Both the position numbers and the translations under genes were made by a program. Under the pieces are notes generated by a model. The model was not told where the DNA came from. It searched no databases and saw only the letters and a list, made by a program, of their open reading frames with translations. A stretch of 27,669 bases of DNA from positions 1 through 27,669 of the forward strand of contig NZ_CAMIHH010000032.1 in assembly GCF_946220915.1 (NCBI RefSeq). Direction: 5' to 3'. Shown piece by piece: positions 7,714-15,202 of this stretch; within the stretch, counting starts at the first letter, position 1, and each line of letters opens with the position of its first letter. This DNA is from an uncultured Flavobacterium sp. (GTDB lineage: Bacteria; Bacteroidota; Bacteroidia; Flavobacteriales; Flavobacteriaceae).

Positions 7714-7721
7714 TATATTTG
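7714..7721 (+). promoter_or_regulatory. -7 promoter element of the dtxR-zip operon
   Basis: TATATTTG matches TAnnTTTG exactly, 17 bases before the ATG at 7739. The upstream -33 region coincides with the left edge of the operator-like palindrome. Confidence 0.6.
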
Positions 7722-7738
7722 TTTATAATTTGTTGTTA

Positions 7739-8392
7739 ATGACCTATTCTGAAGAAAACTACCTTAAAGTAATTTACCACCTGTCTACAACTTCCGGCAA
7801 AGGAATAAGCACCAATGCCATTGCCAACGTTATGGAAAGCAAGCCGTCATCAGTTACCGACATGGTACAGAAACTGGCCGATAAAGGACTGGTAAATTAC
7901 AAAAAATACCAGGGTGTTGAGCTGACTGACAAAGGCAGGTTCACTGCGCTTATGATTGTGAGGAAGCACCGCCTGTGGGAAGTTTTTTTGGTGGAAAAGC
8001 TCCACTTTTCGTGGGATGAGGTACATGATGTAGCCGAACAGCTGGAACATATAAAAAGCGAAAAGCTCACAGATAAGCTCGATGAGTTCCTGGACTTCCC
8101 TACCGAAGACCCGCACGGCGACCCGATACCCGACCGCAATGGTAAAATAGCCAAGGTGGATAAAAAGCTGCTGTCGGAAATTGCAGTTGGCAAAAAAGTG
8201 ATCTGCGTGGGGGTAAAGGACAGCTCGCCCCCTTTTCTTCAATACCTCGATAAATTACAGATCGCACTGGGCTCCGGCATAGAGATCATAAGCAAAGAAG
8301 CTTTTGACATGTCGCTTACCCTCCGTCTTGATATTAAGGATGTAACCGTGTCCAACAAAATTGCCGCCAACCTGTTCGTAAAACCTGTTTAA
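7739..8392 (+). CDS. DtxR/MntR-family metal-dependent transcriptional regulator with C-terminal FeoA domain
   Basis: This 217-residue repressor has an N-terminal winged helix (about 1-65, with SSVTDMVQKLADKG as the recognition region), a dimerisation/metal domain (about 66-145) and an SH3-like FeoA domain (about 148-217). With an offset of two residues from IdeR, the metal-site positions are His77, Glu81, His96, Glu100, Glu103 and His104. The IdeR cysteine ligand is thus replaced by Glu100, as in MntR. However, the MntR ligands Asp8 and Glu11 correspond to Asn7 and Lys10 here, so metal preference (Fe or Mn) is uncertain. I use the ATG at 7739; a TTG at 7730 is less likely. It is cotranscribed with zip, 4 bases downstream, and is probably autoregulated through the palindrome at 7691. 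Confidence 0.92.
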   Translation: MTYSEENYLKVIYHLSTTSGKGISTNAIANVMESKPSSVTDMVQKLADKGLVNYKKYQGVELTDKGRFTALMIVRKHRLWEVFLVEKLHFSWDEVHDVAEQLEHIKSEKLTDKLDEFLDFPTEDPHGDPIPDRNGKIAKVDKKLLSEIAVGKKVICVGVKDSSPPFLQYLDKLQIALGSGIEIISKEAFDMSLTLRLDIKDVTVSNKIAANLFVKPV

Positions 8393-8396
8393 ACCT

Positions 8397-9227
8397 ATGT
8401 TTGATAGCATTGTACAGTATTTCAATAGCATCCCGCCCGTACTTGCGGCACTCTATGCCACGCTTTTTACCTGGGGGCTTACAGCGCTTGGCGCATCGGT
8501 AGTGTTCTTTTTCAGGACTATGAACAGGGCGGTGCTCGATGGCATGCTTGGCTTTACCGGCGGTGTAATGGTGGCGGCCAGCTACTGGAGCCTGCTTGCC
8601 CCTGCCATAGAAATGAGCGACGGCGAAGGGTTTACCAAGGTTATCCCCGCATCTGTCGGATTCATCCTTGGAGCCCTTTTCCTGTTTTGCCTCGACAAGG
8701 CGCTGCCCCACCTGCACATCAATTTTAAGGAAACAGAAGCCGAGGGCATAAAGACAAAAACGCCATGGCAACGCACCACGCTTTTAGTGCTCGCCATAAC
8801 ATTGCACAACATACCCGAGGGCCTTGCTGTGGGGGTGCTGTTTGGCGGTGTGGCAGCAGGCATACCCGAAGCTTCGATAGCCGGGGCGCTTACCCTGGCC
8901 ATTGGTATTGGCATCCAGAACTTCCCTGAGGGCATCGCGGTTTCCATGCCATTGCGCAGGATGGGCATGAGCCGCAGGAAAAGCTTTATGTACGGACAGT
9001 CATCTGCCTTGGTAGAACCTGTCGCCGGTGTATTGGGGGCGGTGGCTGTTACTTTTTTTACACCCATGCTGCCGTATGCACTTGCCTTTGCGGCAGGAGC
9101 AATGATATTTGTAGTAGTAGAGGAAGTTATACCTGAAACCCAGCGCGACAAGCACACTGACATTGCCACGCTTGGCTTCATCGGCGGGTTTGTGGTCATG
9201 ATGATGCTGGATGTGGCGCTGGGGTAA
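8397..9227 (+). CDS. ZIP-family divalent metal transporter
   Basis: This 276-residue protein with about eight membrane helices belongs to the ZIP family (GufA/ZIPB-like branch), which moves Zn, Fe or Mn across the inner membrane. The two signature helices are HNIPEGLAVGV (His137, Asn138, Glu141) and GIQNFPEGIAVSMPL (Asn175, Glu178), which form the binuclear transport site. Additional acidic residues Glu207 and Glu242-243 lie in the later helices. A variable cytoplasmic loop (about 105-125) is short and lacks the His-rich stretch of many ZIPs. It starts 4 bases after the DtxR-type regulator, so it is probably metal-repressed. Direction and metal are inferred from family; some GufA-like proteins have been considered for export. 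Confidence 0.9.
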   Translation: MFDSIVQYFNSIPPVLAALYATLFTWGLTALGASVVFFFRTMNRAVLDGMLGFTGGVMVAASYWSLLAPAIEMSDGEGFTKVIPASVGFILGALFLFCLDKALPHLHINFKETEAEGIKTKTPWQRTTLLVLAITLHNIPEGLAVGVLFGGVAAGIPEASIAGALTLAIGIGIQNFPEGIAVSMPLRRMGMSRRKSFMYGQSSALVEPVAGVLGAVAVTFFTPMLPYALAFAAGAMIFVVVEEVIPETQRDKHTDIATLGFIGGFVVMMMLDVALG

Positions 9228-9235
9228 TACTGACT

Positions 9236-9262
9236 CCTGCAAGGTCTTTAAGACCTTGTAGG
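9236..9262. repeat. Palindromic intergenic repeat, copy A
   Basis: CCTGCAAGGTC (9236-9246) and GACCTTGTAGG (9252-9262) are inverted around TTTAA with one G-T-type mismatch. A related copy lies at 9425-9455. It is 9 bases after the zip stop and may double as its terminator, though a T-run is lacking. Confidence 0.7.
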
Positions 9263-9288
9263 TATTAATAAATAATTATTCTGGATGA

Positions 9289-9417
9289 AGCTTTATAATA
9301 CCTGAATGGCACAAAGAAGAGGTGCGCAGGAGAATGCAAAGTGTTAAAGAGGAAGAGTATATTTCCCGGGAAATTGCTAAACAGCAGATAAGGGGGGAGA
9401 ATAAATCTAAAGGATGA
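9289..9417 (+). pseudogene. Degraded fragment resembling an addiction-module (antitoxin-like) component
   Basis: An open stretch without an ATG at its beginning encodes 42 residues, ending at the TGA at 9415-9417. It contains PEWHKEEVRRRM followed by EEYISREIAKQQI. That layout recalls the C-terminal part of the small putative addiction-module component family (PF09720-type), where a Trp-His-Lys-Glu segment and a later aromatic/basic helix are common. An in-frame TGA at 9286-9288 closes it upstream, and the only ATG is internal. I read it as the 3' remnant of a lost small gene. The composition (Glu/Lys/Arg-rich) could also arise by chance in purine-rich DNA, so the family call is tentative. 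It sits between two related palindromes. Confidence 0.35.
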
Positions 9418-9424
9418 TTAATCA

Positions 9425-9455
9425 AACCTACAAGGTTGGAAAAACCTTGCAGGTT
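9425..9455. repeat. Palindromic intergenic repeat, copy B (possible feo terminator)
   Basis: AACCTACAAGGTT (9425-9437) and AACCTTGCAGGTT (9443-9455) are inverted around GGAAA with a single mismatch. It shares the CCTGCAAGGT core with copy A. It lies 6 bases beyond the stop of the feo operon's last gene, so it may act as a transcript end on the minus strand. Confidence 0.7.
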
Positions 9456-9461
9456 GTAGTG

Positions 9462-9581
9462 TCACCCACACCCGCAATCCCCGCAGTCCTTCTTTTTTTT
9501 CTTTTTAAAAAAGAACTTCTTAACCAGGAAAGCCACTGCCCCGGCTACCAATACATAGGCTATGGTGCTCTGTATGTCCAT
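9462..9581 (-). CDS. FeoB-associated Cys-rich membrane protein
   Basis: A 39-residue protein starts with the ATG at 9581, which overlaps the feoB stop by one base (TAATG). Residues 6-20 (TIAYVLVAGAVAFLV) form one membrane helix, followed by a lysine-rich stretch (about 21-31) and a C-terminal cluster DCGDCGCG with three cysteines (Cys33, Cys36, Cys38). This is the layout of the FeoB-associated Cys-rich membrane protein family (PF12669), which replaces or accompanies FeoC in Bacteroidota and Firmicutes and may bind iron or assist FeoB at the inner membrane. Its exact role is not established. Size, position and motif agree, so I regard the identification as strong in spite of the small size. 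Confidence 0.88.
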   Translation of the reverse strand: MDIQSTIAYVLVAGAVAFLVKKFFFKKKKKKDCGDCGCG

Positions 9582-11674
9582 TACTTAAGCAGTTGATAAG
9601 CAATTAGCGAAACTATGTAGGCGAAAGCGCTCATGCCGAACAACTGTATGAGTGGCCACTTCCACGAGTTAGTCTCTTTTTTGGTAATGGCAAGCGTACT
9701 GATGCACTGCATTGCAAAAGCATAAAACAGCAACAGCGAAATGCCGGTGGCAAAATTGAATACTTTCTTTCCTGTTGAAGGCTCGGTTTCGGCATCCATG
9801 CGCTCGCGTATCGTAGCTTCATTATCGGTGCTGCCAATGTTGTAAATCGTAGCCAGCGTGCCCACAAACACCTCGCGCGCTGCAAATGATGATACGATGG
9901 CAATGCCAATTTTCCAGTCATAACCCAACGGGCGGATGACAGGCTCGATGGTTTTGCCCATTATGCCAATATAAGAATTCTCTAATTGGTAGGAAGCAAC
10001 AGCATCTTCAAATTGTCCTGCGGTAAGCGGTTGCTTATTTTGCCTGATTATTTCTTCGGCATTGTCAAAAGCATCACCCGGGCCATGTGAGCCAAGGAAC
10101 CAGATGATGATGGAAAGCGCCAGGATGATCTTGCCCGCGCCATATACAAAGGCTTTGGTTTTTTCCAGTACGTTAAGTCCAACATTTTTTAGCAGGGGAA
10201 ACTTATAGTTGGGCATTTCTGCGACAAAAAAGCTTTTATGCTTAACATCGAGTATTTTATTTAGCACCCACGCCGATAGTATAGCGGCCAAAAAGCCCAG
10301 CATATATAGCGCCATGAGCGTAAGGCCCTGCAGGTTGAATAGGCCTGCCACGGTATCGTCAGGGATAACAAGCGATATGAGTATGATGTACACGGGCAGC
10401 CTTGCCGAGCAGGTAGTAAAAGGCGTAACAAGTATGGTTATGAGCCTCTCGCGCCAGTTCTCTATATTACGTGCCGCCATTATGGCCGGAATGGCACATG
10501 CAGTTCCCGATATGAGCGGTACAACGCTTTTGCCGCTAAGGCCAAAGGGCCTCATGATGCGGTCCATGAGGAATACCACACGGCTCATATAGCCGCTTTC
10601 TTCAAGCAGGGATATGAACAGGAACAGGAACGCGATTTGCGGAATGAATATCACTACGCCGCCTATACCGGCAACAACGCCATTGGCCAGCAGGTCGGCC
10701 AGCTTCCCTGGAGCCATGTTTTCAAGCACAAAGCCGGAGAGCCATGCCGTACCCTCCTCAATCAGTCCCATAGGCAGCTCGGACCATGAGAAGATCGACT
10801 GGAATATCAGCATCAGTATCCCAACGAAAATGACGTACCCGAATATTTTATGCGTAAGCACCCTGTCAAGGCGCGCGCGCAGGTCTTTTGCTTTTGAAGT
10901 ATCAATTACCTGCCCCGTCTTCAATACATCATTGATGAACTGGTAGCGCTTTATCGTTTCCTTTTGCTGTAGCCTTTTCAGGTCGGCGCGCGTTTTGGTA
11001 AATGACGTACCCATCAGCTCGGTTGTGTGCGAAAGGCCAAAATTGGCATCCTGCGAAATCAGCAGCCATAACTTGTATAGCAATTCGTTAGGATATGCGG
11101 CACGCAATTTATCGAAATAGTGAGGGTCGATGGATGATGCATGCAGGCAAGGTTCCGTCGAAAGGCTTTTATAGTTTACGATGAGCTCCTTAAGGTTGGC
11201 GATGCCTGTGCTCTTGCGCGAGCTTACCAGGGCTATTTTGGTATTAAGGCGGCTTTCAAGGTAAGGTATATCGAGGCTGATACCCTTCTTATCCATCCGG
11301 TCGGCCATGTTGATCGCCAGGATGGCGGGTATTTCAAGGTCTTTTATTTGGGTAAATAAGAGCAGGTTCCGCTTCAGGTTTTCCACATCGGTAATTACAA
11401 CGGCGACATCGGGATAATCGTTGTCGTTCTTGTTGAGCAGCAGGTCGATCACCACATTTTCGTCCAGTGAGCTGGCATTGAGGCTGTAGGTCCCGGGAAG
11501 GTCGATGATGTTGCCTTTCCTATTGCCGGGCAGTTTGCAGGTACCGGCTTTACGCTCTACGGTTATGCCGGGATAATTGCCTACCTGCTGGTTAAGTCCT
11601 GTGAGGTGGTTGAATATCGAAGTCTTCCCTGTGTTTGGGTTGCCAATGAGCGCTATTTTAAAGGATTCTGCCAT
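9581..11674 (-). CDS. feoB: Ferrous iron transporter FeoB
   Basis: This 697-residue inner-membrane protein imports Fe(II). The N-terminal G domain shows G1 GNPNTGKTS (11-19), the G2 Thr38 (YPGITVE), G3 DLPGTYS (58-64) and G4 NMAD (122-125). A GDI-like helical spacer follows (about 165-265), then the polytopic Gate regions, including IPQIAFLFLFISLLEESGY and the motif CAIPAIMA with the conserved cysteine and proline. Length is typical for Bacteroidota, shorter than the 773 residues of E. coli. It is coupled by one-base TAATG overlaps to feoA upstream and to the Cys-rich protein downstream. The dtxR regulator in the neighbouring operon is the obvious candidate controller, but no clear operator is seen before feoA. 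Confidence 0.97.
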   Translation of the reverse strand: MAESFKIALIGNPNTGKTSIFNHLTGLNQQVGNYPGITVERKAGTCKLPGNRKGNIIDLPGTYSLNASSLDENVVIDLLLNKNDNDYPDVAVVITDVENLKRNLLLFTQIKDLEIPAILAINMADRMDKKGISLDIPYLESRLNTKIALVSSRKSTGIANLKELIVNYKSLSTEPCLHASSIDPHYFDKLRAAYPNELLYKLWLLISQDANFGLSHTTELMGTSFTKTRADLKRLQQKETIKRYQFINDVLKTGQVIDTSKAKDLRARLDRVLTHKIFGYVIFVGILMLIFQSIFSWSELPMGLIEEGTAWLSGFVLENMAPGKLADLLANGVVAGIGGVVIFIPQIAFLFLFISLLEESGYMSRVVFLMDRIMRPFGLSGKSVVPLISGTACAIPAIMAARNIENWRERLITILVTPFTTCSARLPVYIILISLVIPDDTVAGLFNLQGLTLMALYMLGFLAAILSAWVLNKILDVKHKSFFVAEMPNYKFPLLKNVGLNVLEKTKAFVYGAGKIILALSIIIWFLGSHGPGDAFDNAEEIIRQNKQPLTAGQFEDAVASYQLENSYIGIMGKTIEPVIRPLGYDWKIGIAIVSSFAAREVFVGTLATIYNIGSTDNEATIRERMDAETEPSTGKKVFNFATGISLLLFYAFAMQCISTLAITKKETNSWKWPLIQLFGMSAFAYIVSLIAYQLLK

Positions 11675-11916
11675 TATAATGATGTACCATTTAAGAGTTC
11701 CACATCAATTTCAAGGGCAGTCTCCCTGCGTATGGCCACGTGGCTGTCATTCACGTTAATGTACAGCGGATCGCCCAGCGGCGCTACCTGCAACAACTCG
11801 ACAACATTACCCGGTAGGCAACCCATTTCGAGCAGCTTAAGGGGTATGGCATCGAGGTTAAAATCCGTAATCGTGGCTTTTTGTCCCTTTTTAAGGGTTG
11901 CGAGGGTAGTCTTCAA
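11674..11916 (-). CDS. feoA: FeoA, SH3-like accessory protein of ferrous iron transport
   Basis: This 80-residue cytoplasmic protein has the FeoA SH3-like fold, with typical strand elements TITDFNLDAIPLKLLEMGCLPG and the later DPLYINVNDSHVAIRRETA. It acts with FeoB in ferrous iron uptake. The start must be the TTG at 11916-11914. No in-frame ATG exists upstream before a TAA, and the next ATG is far inside the domain, while TTG-initiated MKTTLATLKKGQKATI matches the usual FeoA beginning. The stop overlaps feoB by one base (TAATG). It is first in the feo operon and has its own -7 element at 11945-11952. A TTG start suggests low translation relative to feoB. Confidence 0.92.
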   Translation of the reverse strand: MKTTLATLKKGQKATITDFNLDAIPLKLLEMGCLPGNVVELLQVAPLGDPLYINVNDSHVAIRRETALEIDVELLNGTSL

Positions 11917-11944
11917 TGCTGTTATTTAGAATGATTTCAGATTG

Positions 11945-11952
11945 CAAAGCTA
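11945..11952 (-). promoter_or_regulatory. -7 promoter element of the feo operon
   Basis: The minus strand reads TAGCTTTG, an exact TAnnTTTG match, 28 bases before the feoA TTG start. A -33 TTTG is not apparent. Confidence 0.55.
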
Positions 11953-12018
11953 CGAAATAATGTTTAGTAATCCGTTGCAGTTTTCGGCAGAAGATAGACT
12001 GTAAACTGAGCCTGAACA

Positions 12019-12711
12019 CTACTCATTGTCCCGCAACCATTTTATATCGTCGAGCAGCTGCTTTACATTCTTTTCTCCTTCAGGGGCTTCTTCATTTAAT
12101 ATCGTCCCGTTATAAAATCCGCGTATACGGCCTTTTTTATCTACGAGCACAAAGTTCTCGGTATGCACCATGTCATATAATTCTGCCGAGGTATTGGTTT
12201 TGGCAGCAAGGTAGGATTGGCGGGCAATGTAATAAATGTCTTTTTCATTTCCGGTAACCAGGTTCCACTTGCTGTCGATCACCCCTTTCTTTACGGCATA
12301 GGCTTTTAGTACCGGCACGCTGTCTATCTTTGGCATTACCGTATGCGAAAGCAGCATTACATCGGGCATGTCTTTAACCTGGCCCTGCAGCCATGCCATG
12401 TTATTGCCCATCGGAACACATATGCTGGGGCAGGTCGTGAAAAAGAAATCGGCCACATATATTTTCCCCTCATAGTCCTTTTGGGTAATGGTCTTGCCAT
12501 TTTGGTTGGTAAAGGCAAAGTCGGCAATACGGTGATTGCGGCTTACATACTGCACCATAGAGTCGACCATTTCAGGATTCACATCGGCAGGGCTATATAC
12601 CTTAAGGACTTTTCGCGGCTTTAGGGCGGTGTAAAAAAGCGCAAGGATAAATGCGGAGAGAACGACAAAAAAGATGAAAAAGGTGCGGTATTTTTTGAAG
12701 AAGGATAACAT
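12019..12711 (-). CDS. SCO1/SenC-family copper-binding thioredoxin-like protein
   Basis: This 230-residue protein has one N-terminal membrane anchor (about 10-29) and an extracytoplasmic thioredoxin-like domain. The copper-binding residues of the SCO family are intact: the CxxxC motif Cys94-Cys98 (FFTTCPSICVPM) and the distant His183 (YDMVHTENFVLVD). SCO proteins deliver Cu to the CuA site of cytochrome c oxidase or reduce its thiols. The length and layout fit the Bacteroidota members. It precedes feoA on the same strand with a 102-base gap that contains the feo promoter, so it is probably a separate unit. A -7 element lies at 12728-12735. Confidence 0.92.
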   Translation of the reverse strand: MLSFFKKYRTFFIFFVVLSAFILALFYTALKPRKVLKVYSPADVNPEMVDSMVQYVSRNHRIADFAFTNQNGKTITQKDYEGKIYVADFFFTTCPSICVPMGNNMAWLQGQVKDMPDVMLLSHTVMPKIDSVPVLKAYAVKKGVIDSKWNLVTGNEKDIYYIARQSYLAAKTNTSAELYDMVHTENFVLVDKKGRIRGFYNGTILNEEAPEGEKNVKQLLDDIKWLRDNE

Positions 12712-12727
12712 AGGTAAATAATTTCTG

Positions 12728-12735
12728 CAAAATTA
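12728..12735 (-). promoter_or_regulatory. -7 promoter element of the SCO gene
   Basis: The minus strand reads TAATTTTG, matching TAnnTTTG, 16 bases upstream of the start codon. The -33 region shows no clear TTTG. Confidence 0.5.
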
Positions 12736-12841
12736 CGAAGCATACATGATTTACTTTGTCTTTTTGCCAATTATCCAATTCTAAAACCACAGCATATCCC
12801 AGTTTTAACATTTTTCGGAAGGGTATTTGGTGGTTACACTC

Positions 12842-12849
12842 TATTTTTG
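12842..12849 (+). promoter_or_regulatory. -7 promoter element of the M13 peptidase gene
   Basis: TATTTTTG matches TAnnTTTG, 30 bases before the ATG at 12880. The nearest upstream TTTG (12826) is only 12 bases away, too close for the usual 17-23 spacing, so only the -7 element is supported. Confidence 0.5.
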
Positions 12850-12879
12850 TGATACAAGCAAACAACGAAAACTTAAACT

Positions 12880-14940
12880 ATGAAATTTTACGTGAATACC
12901 GCATTGGCTGTTTCCGCTATTTTTGCAGCAGCTAACGGGAGTGCCCAAACCAGGGATGCCAAACAGGATAAGCCCGGCATTAACCTTTCCTACATGGATA
13001 AAACGGTAAGGCCTGCCGACGATTTTTTTCGTTATGTAAATGGTACGTGGATAGACCAAACCGAAATTCCTGGCGACAAAACGCGCTGGGGCAGCTTTGA
13101 CCAGCTGAGGGAAACTACCAATAATGATGCACTTGCCATACTAAAGGAAGCTGCCGCCAATAAAAAACTGGCTCCGGGTTCAGACCAGGGCAAGGCGGCC
13201 AATCTTTACAAAACCATAATGGATACCGTAGCCCGTAATAAAGCTGGCATAAAACCTTTGCAGCCGTACCTGGCAAAAATAGAGGCTATAAAGGATGTGA
13301 AAAGCCTTCAGGCGCTGCTTACGGAAATGGAACCGGAGGGCGGGCTTGGCTTTTTTGGCGTATACATTGGCACCGATGCCAAAAACAGTAACCGCAATGT
13401 GGTATCTATAAGTCCGGGAAGCCTTGGATTGCCGGATAGGGACTACTATGTATCTGAAGATGCGGACTCGCAGGAAAAACGTGAAAAATATGTTACCCAC
13501 GTAGCCCGGATGCTTAAGTTCATAGGCTACGACGGCTCCCGTGCCAAAGAGTATGCGGGCAGGATACTTAAGCTTGAAACGGCCATGGCGCAACCAAGGC
13601 TCGACAGGGTAGAACGCCGTGACCGCAGGAAAAGCTATAACCCCATGACAATTGAAGCGCTGGGCGGCATTACGCCTGCAATTGACTGGGATGCCTACCT
13701 TAAAGGCATCGGGATTAAAAATGCAGACACGGTTATCGTGACACAGCCAAAATATATGGCGGCACTACAGGAAATTTTTGCAAAAGGCGAAGTGACCGAT
13801 TGGAAAGCCTATGCCGTATGGACACTACTCAACCATTCCGGCAATTACCTGTCTACCGATATTGAGACGGCCAACTGGGAATTTTACAGCAAAACATTAA
13901 AAGGGGCGCTTAAGGAAGAAAGCCGTGACAAAAACGCACTTCAATCTGTGAACGGCACCATAGGCGAGGCTTTGGGTAAGCTATATGTAGAGCGAAAATT
14001 TCCTGCCGAAGCCAAGGCTAAGGCCGAAAGCATGATACAAAATGTAATGCAGGCTTATGAAAACCGCATTAACCGCCTGCCCTGGATGGCACAATCTACC
14101 CGCGAAAATGCCATTAAGAAATTGCGAAAGCTAACCGTTAAAATTGGCTATCCCGACAAATGGAAGGATTATTCTGCACTTACAGTGCAGGGGCCAAAAG
14201 ATGGGGGCACCTTTTTTAGCAACATCAAAAACATTTCACGCTGGAGATGGCAGCGCGACCTGGAAAAACTGGGCAGGCCTGTAGATAAAACAGAATGGGG
14301 AATGGCTCCCCAGATCGTAAATGCCTATTTTAATCCGTCTAATAACGAAATTGTATTCCCAGCCGGCATACTACAGCCGCCATTTTATGATTACAGGGCC
14401 GACGAAGCAGTAAACTACGGCGGCATTGGCGCTGTTATTGGGCACGAAATATCGCACGGGTTTGATGATTCGGGTTCACGCTATAATGCCGATGGTAACC
14501 TTGTAAACTGGTGGAGCGATGAAGACCTGGCGCAATTTACAGGATTGGGAGGTGCACTGGCTGACCAGTATAGCGCACTACAGCCGCTTCCCGGAATTTA
14601 TGTGGATGGCAAGTTTACGCTGGGCGAAAACATTGGCGACCTTGGCGGTGTGAACGCAGCCTACGATGGCCTTATGCTTTACCTGAAGAAAAACGGGAAT
14701 CCCGGCCTTATTGATGGCTACACTCCACAGCAGCGTTTCTTTATTTCGTGGGCAACCATCTGGAGGACAAAAATGCGTGACGAAGCCATAAAAAACCAAG
14801 TAAAGACCGACCCGCATTCGCCCGGTATGTACAGGGCTTACGTGCCATTGCAAAATGTTGACGCTTTTTATGAGGCATTCAGCATTAAGGAAGGTGATAA
14901 AATGTACATAGCCCCCGACAAAAGGGTAAAGATATGGTAA
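12880..14940 (+). CDS. Secreted M13-family metallopeptidase (PepO/neprilysin-like)
   Basis: This 686-residue zinc endopeptidase begins with a type I signal peptide (about 1-23, ending near NGSAQ), so it should act in the periplasm or outside. The N-terminal M13 half (about 35-420) contains PADDFFRYVNGTWI. The catalytic half has the conserved NAYFNPSNNEIVFPAGILQP, the zinc motif HEISH (His522, Glu523, His526) followed by GFDDSG, and ENIGDLGG with the third zinc ligand Glu583 and the nearby Asp587. All catalytic residues are intact. The length is typical for bacterial PepO-type enzymes. No lipobox cysteine is seen, so it is probably soluble. It is monocistronic with a strong terminator. Confidence 0.95.
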   Translation: MKFYVNTALAVSAIFAAANGSAQTRDAKQDKPGINLSYMDKTVRPADDFFRYVNGTWIDQTEIPGDKTRWGSFDQLRETTNNDALAILKEAAANKKLAPGSDQGKAANLYKTIMDTVARNKAGIKPLQPYLAKIEAIKDVKSLQALLTEMEPEGGLGFFGVYIGTDAKNSNRNVVSISPGSLGLPDRDYYVSEDADSQEKREKYVTHVARMLKFIGYDGSRAKEYAGRILKLETAMAQPRLDRVERRDRRKSYNPMTIEALGGITPAIDWDAYLKGIGIKNADTVIVTQPKYMAALQEIFAKGEVTDWKAYAVWTLLNHSGNYLSTDIETANWEFYSKTLKGALKEESRDKNALQSVNGTIGEALGKLYVERKFPAEAKAKAESMIQNVMQAYENRINRLPWMAQSTRENAIKKLRKLTVKIGYPDKWKDYSALTVQGPKDGGTFFSNIKNISRWRWQRDLEKLGRPVDKTEWGMAPQIVNAYFNPSNNEIVFPAGILQPPFYDYRADEAVNYGGIGAVIGHEISHGFDDSGSRYNADGNLVNWWSDEDLAQFTGLGGALADQYSALQPLPGIYVDGKFTLGENIGDLGGVNAAYDGLMLYLKKNGNPGLIDGYTPQQRFFISWATIWRTKMRDEAIKNQVKTDPHSPGMYRAYVPLQNVDAFYEAFSIKEGDKMYIAPDKRVKIW

Positions 14941-14960
14941 TGAATTATCCGGAAAAAAAC

Positions 14961-14993
14961 AACCCACAATCGAAAAAACATTGTGGGTTTTTT
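14961..14993 (+). terminator. Rho-independent terminator of the M13 peptidase gene
   Basis: AACCCACAAT (14961-14970) pairs perfectly with ATTGTGGGTT (14980-14989), followed by a T-run to 14993. It lies 20 bases after the stop. Confidence 0.9.
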
Positions 14994-15166
14994 AGTCATT
15001 AACTATCATAATTTAACAATTAAATCTTTACAACATAATTAATTATTTAAATTTTAGATTTTTTAAACATAATAGAGGTATACTGCTTAATATCTCTGTA
15101 TAATACAAGCTTCCCAATTAAATGTTAATTGCGGAAAAACCGTAATTTTAGTTAATATTTAAAATT

Positions 15167-15174
15167 TAACTTTG
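15167..15174 (+). promoter_or_regulatory. -7 promoter element of the response regulator gene
   Basis: TAACTTTG matches TAnnTTTG, 28 bases before the TTG start at 15203. A TTTTAG stretch about 16 bases upstream is a weak -33 candidate. The remaining 14994-15166 stretch is very AT-rich; I see no gene in it. Confidence 0.55.
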
Positions 15175-15202
15175 TTAGCAGGTTAAAGTAAAAGGGAAGG
15201 GT

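Noticed and set aside
9414..9596. A 60-residue plus-strand ORF over the feoB 3' end
   Set aside because: It is antisense to the well-supported 39-residue FeoB-associated protein and has no family features.
11925..11990. A possible second DtxR box before feoA (TTTAGAATG, TTTAGTAATCC)
   Set aside because: Only single half-sites are visible; there is no inverted CTAAA or CCTAA partner at the right spacing.
14994..15166. A small gene in the AT-rich gap before the response regulator
   Set aside because: No open frame of useful length with a plausible start; the stretch reads as promoter DNA.
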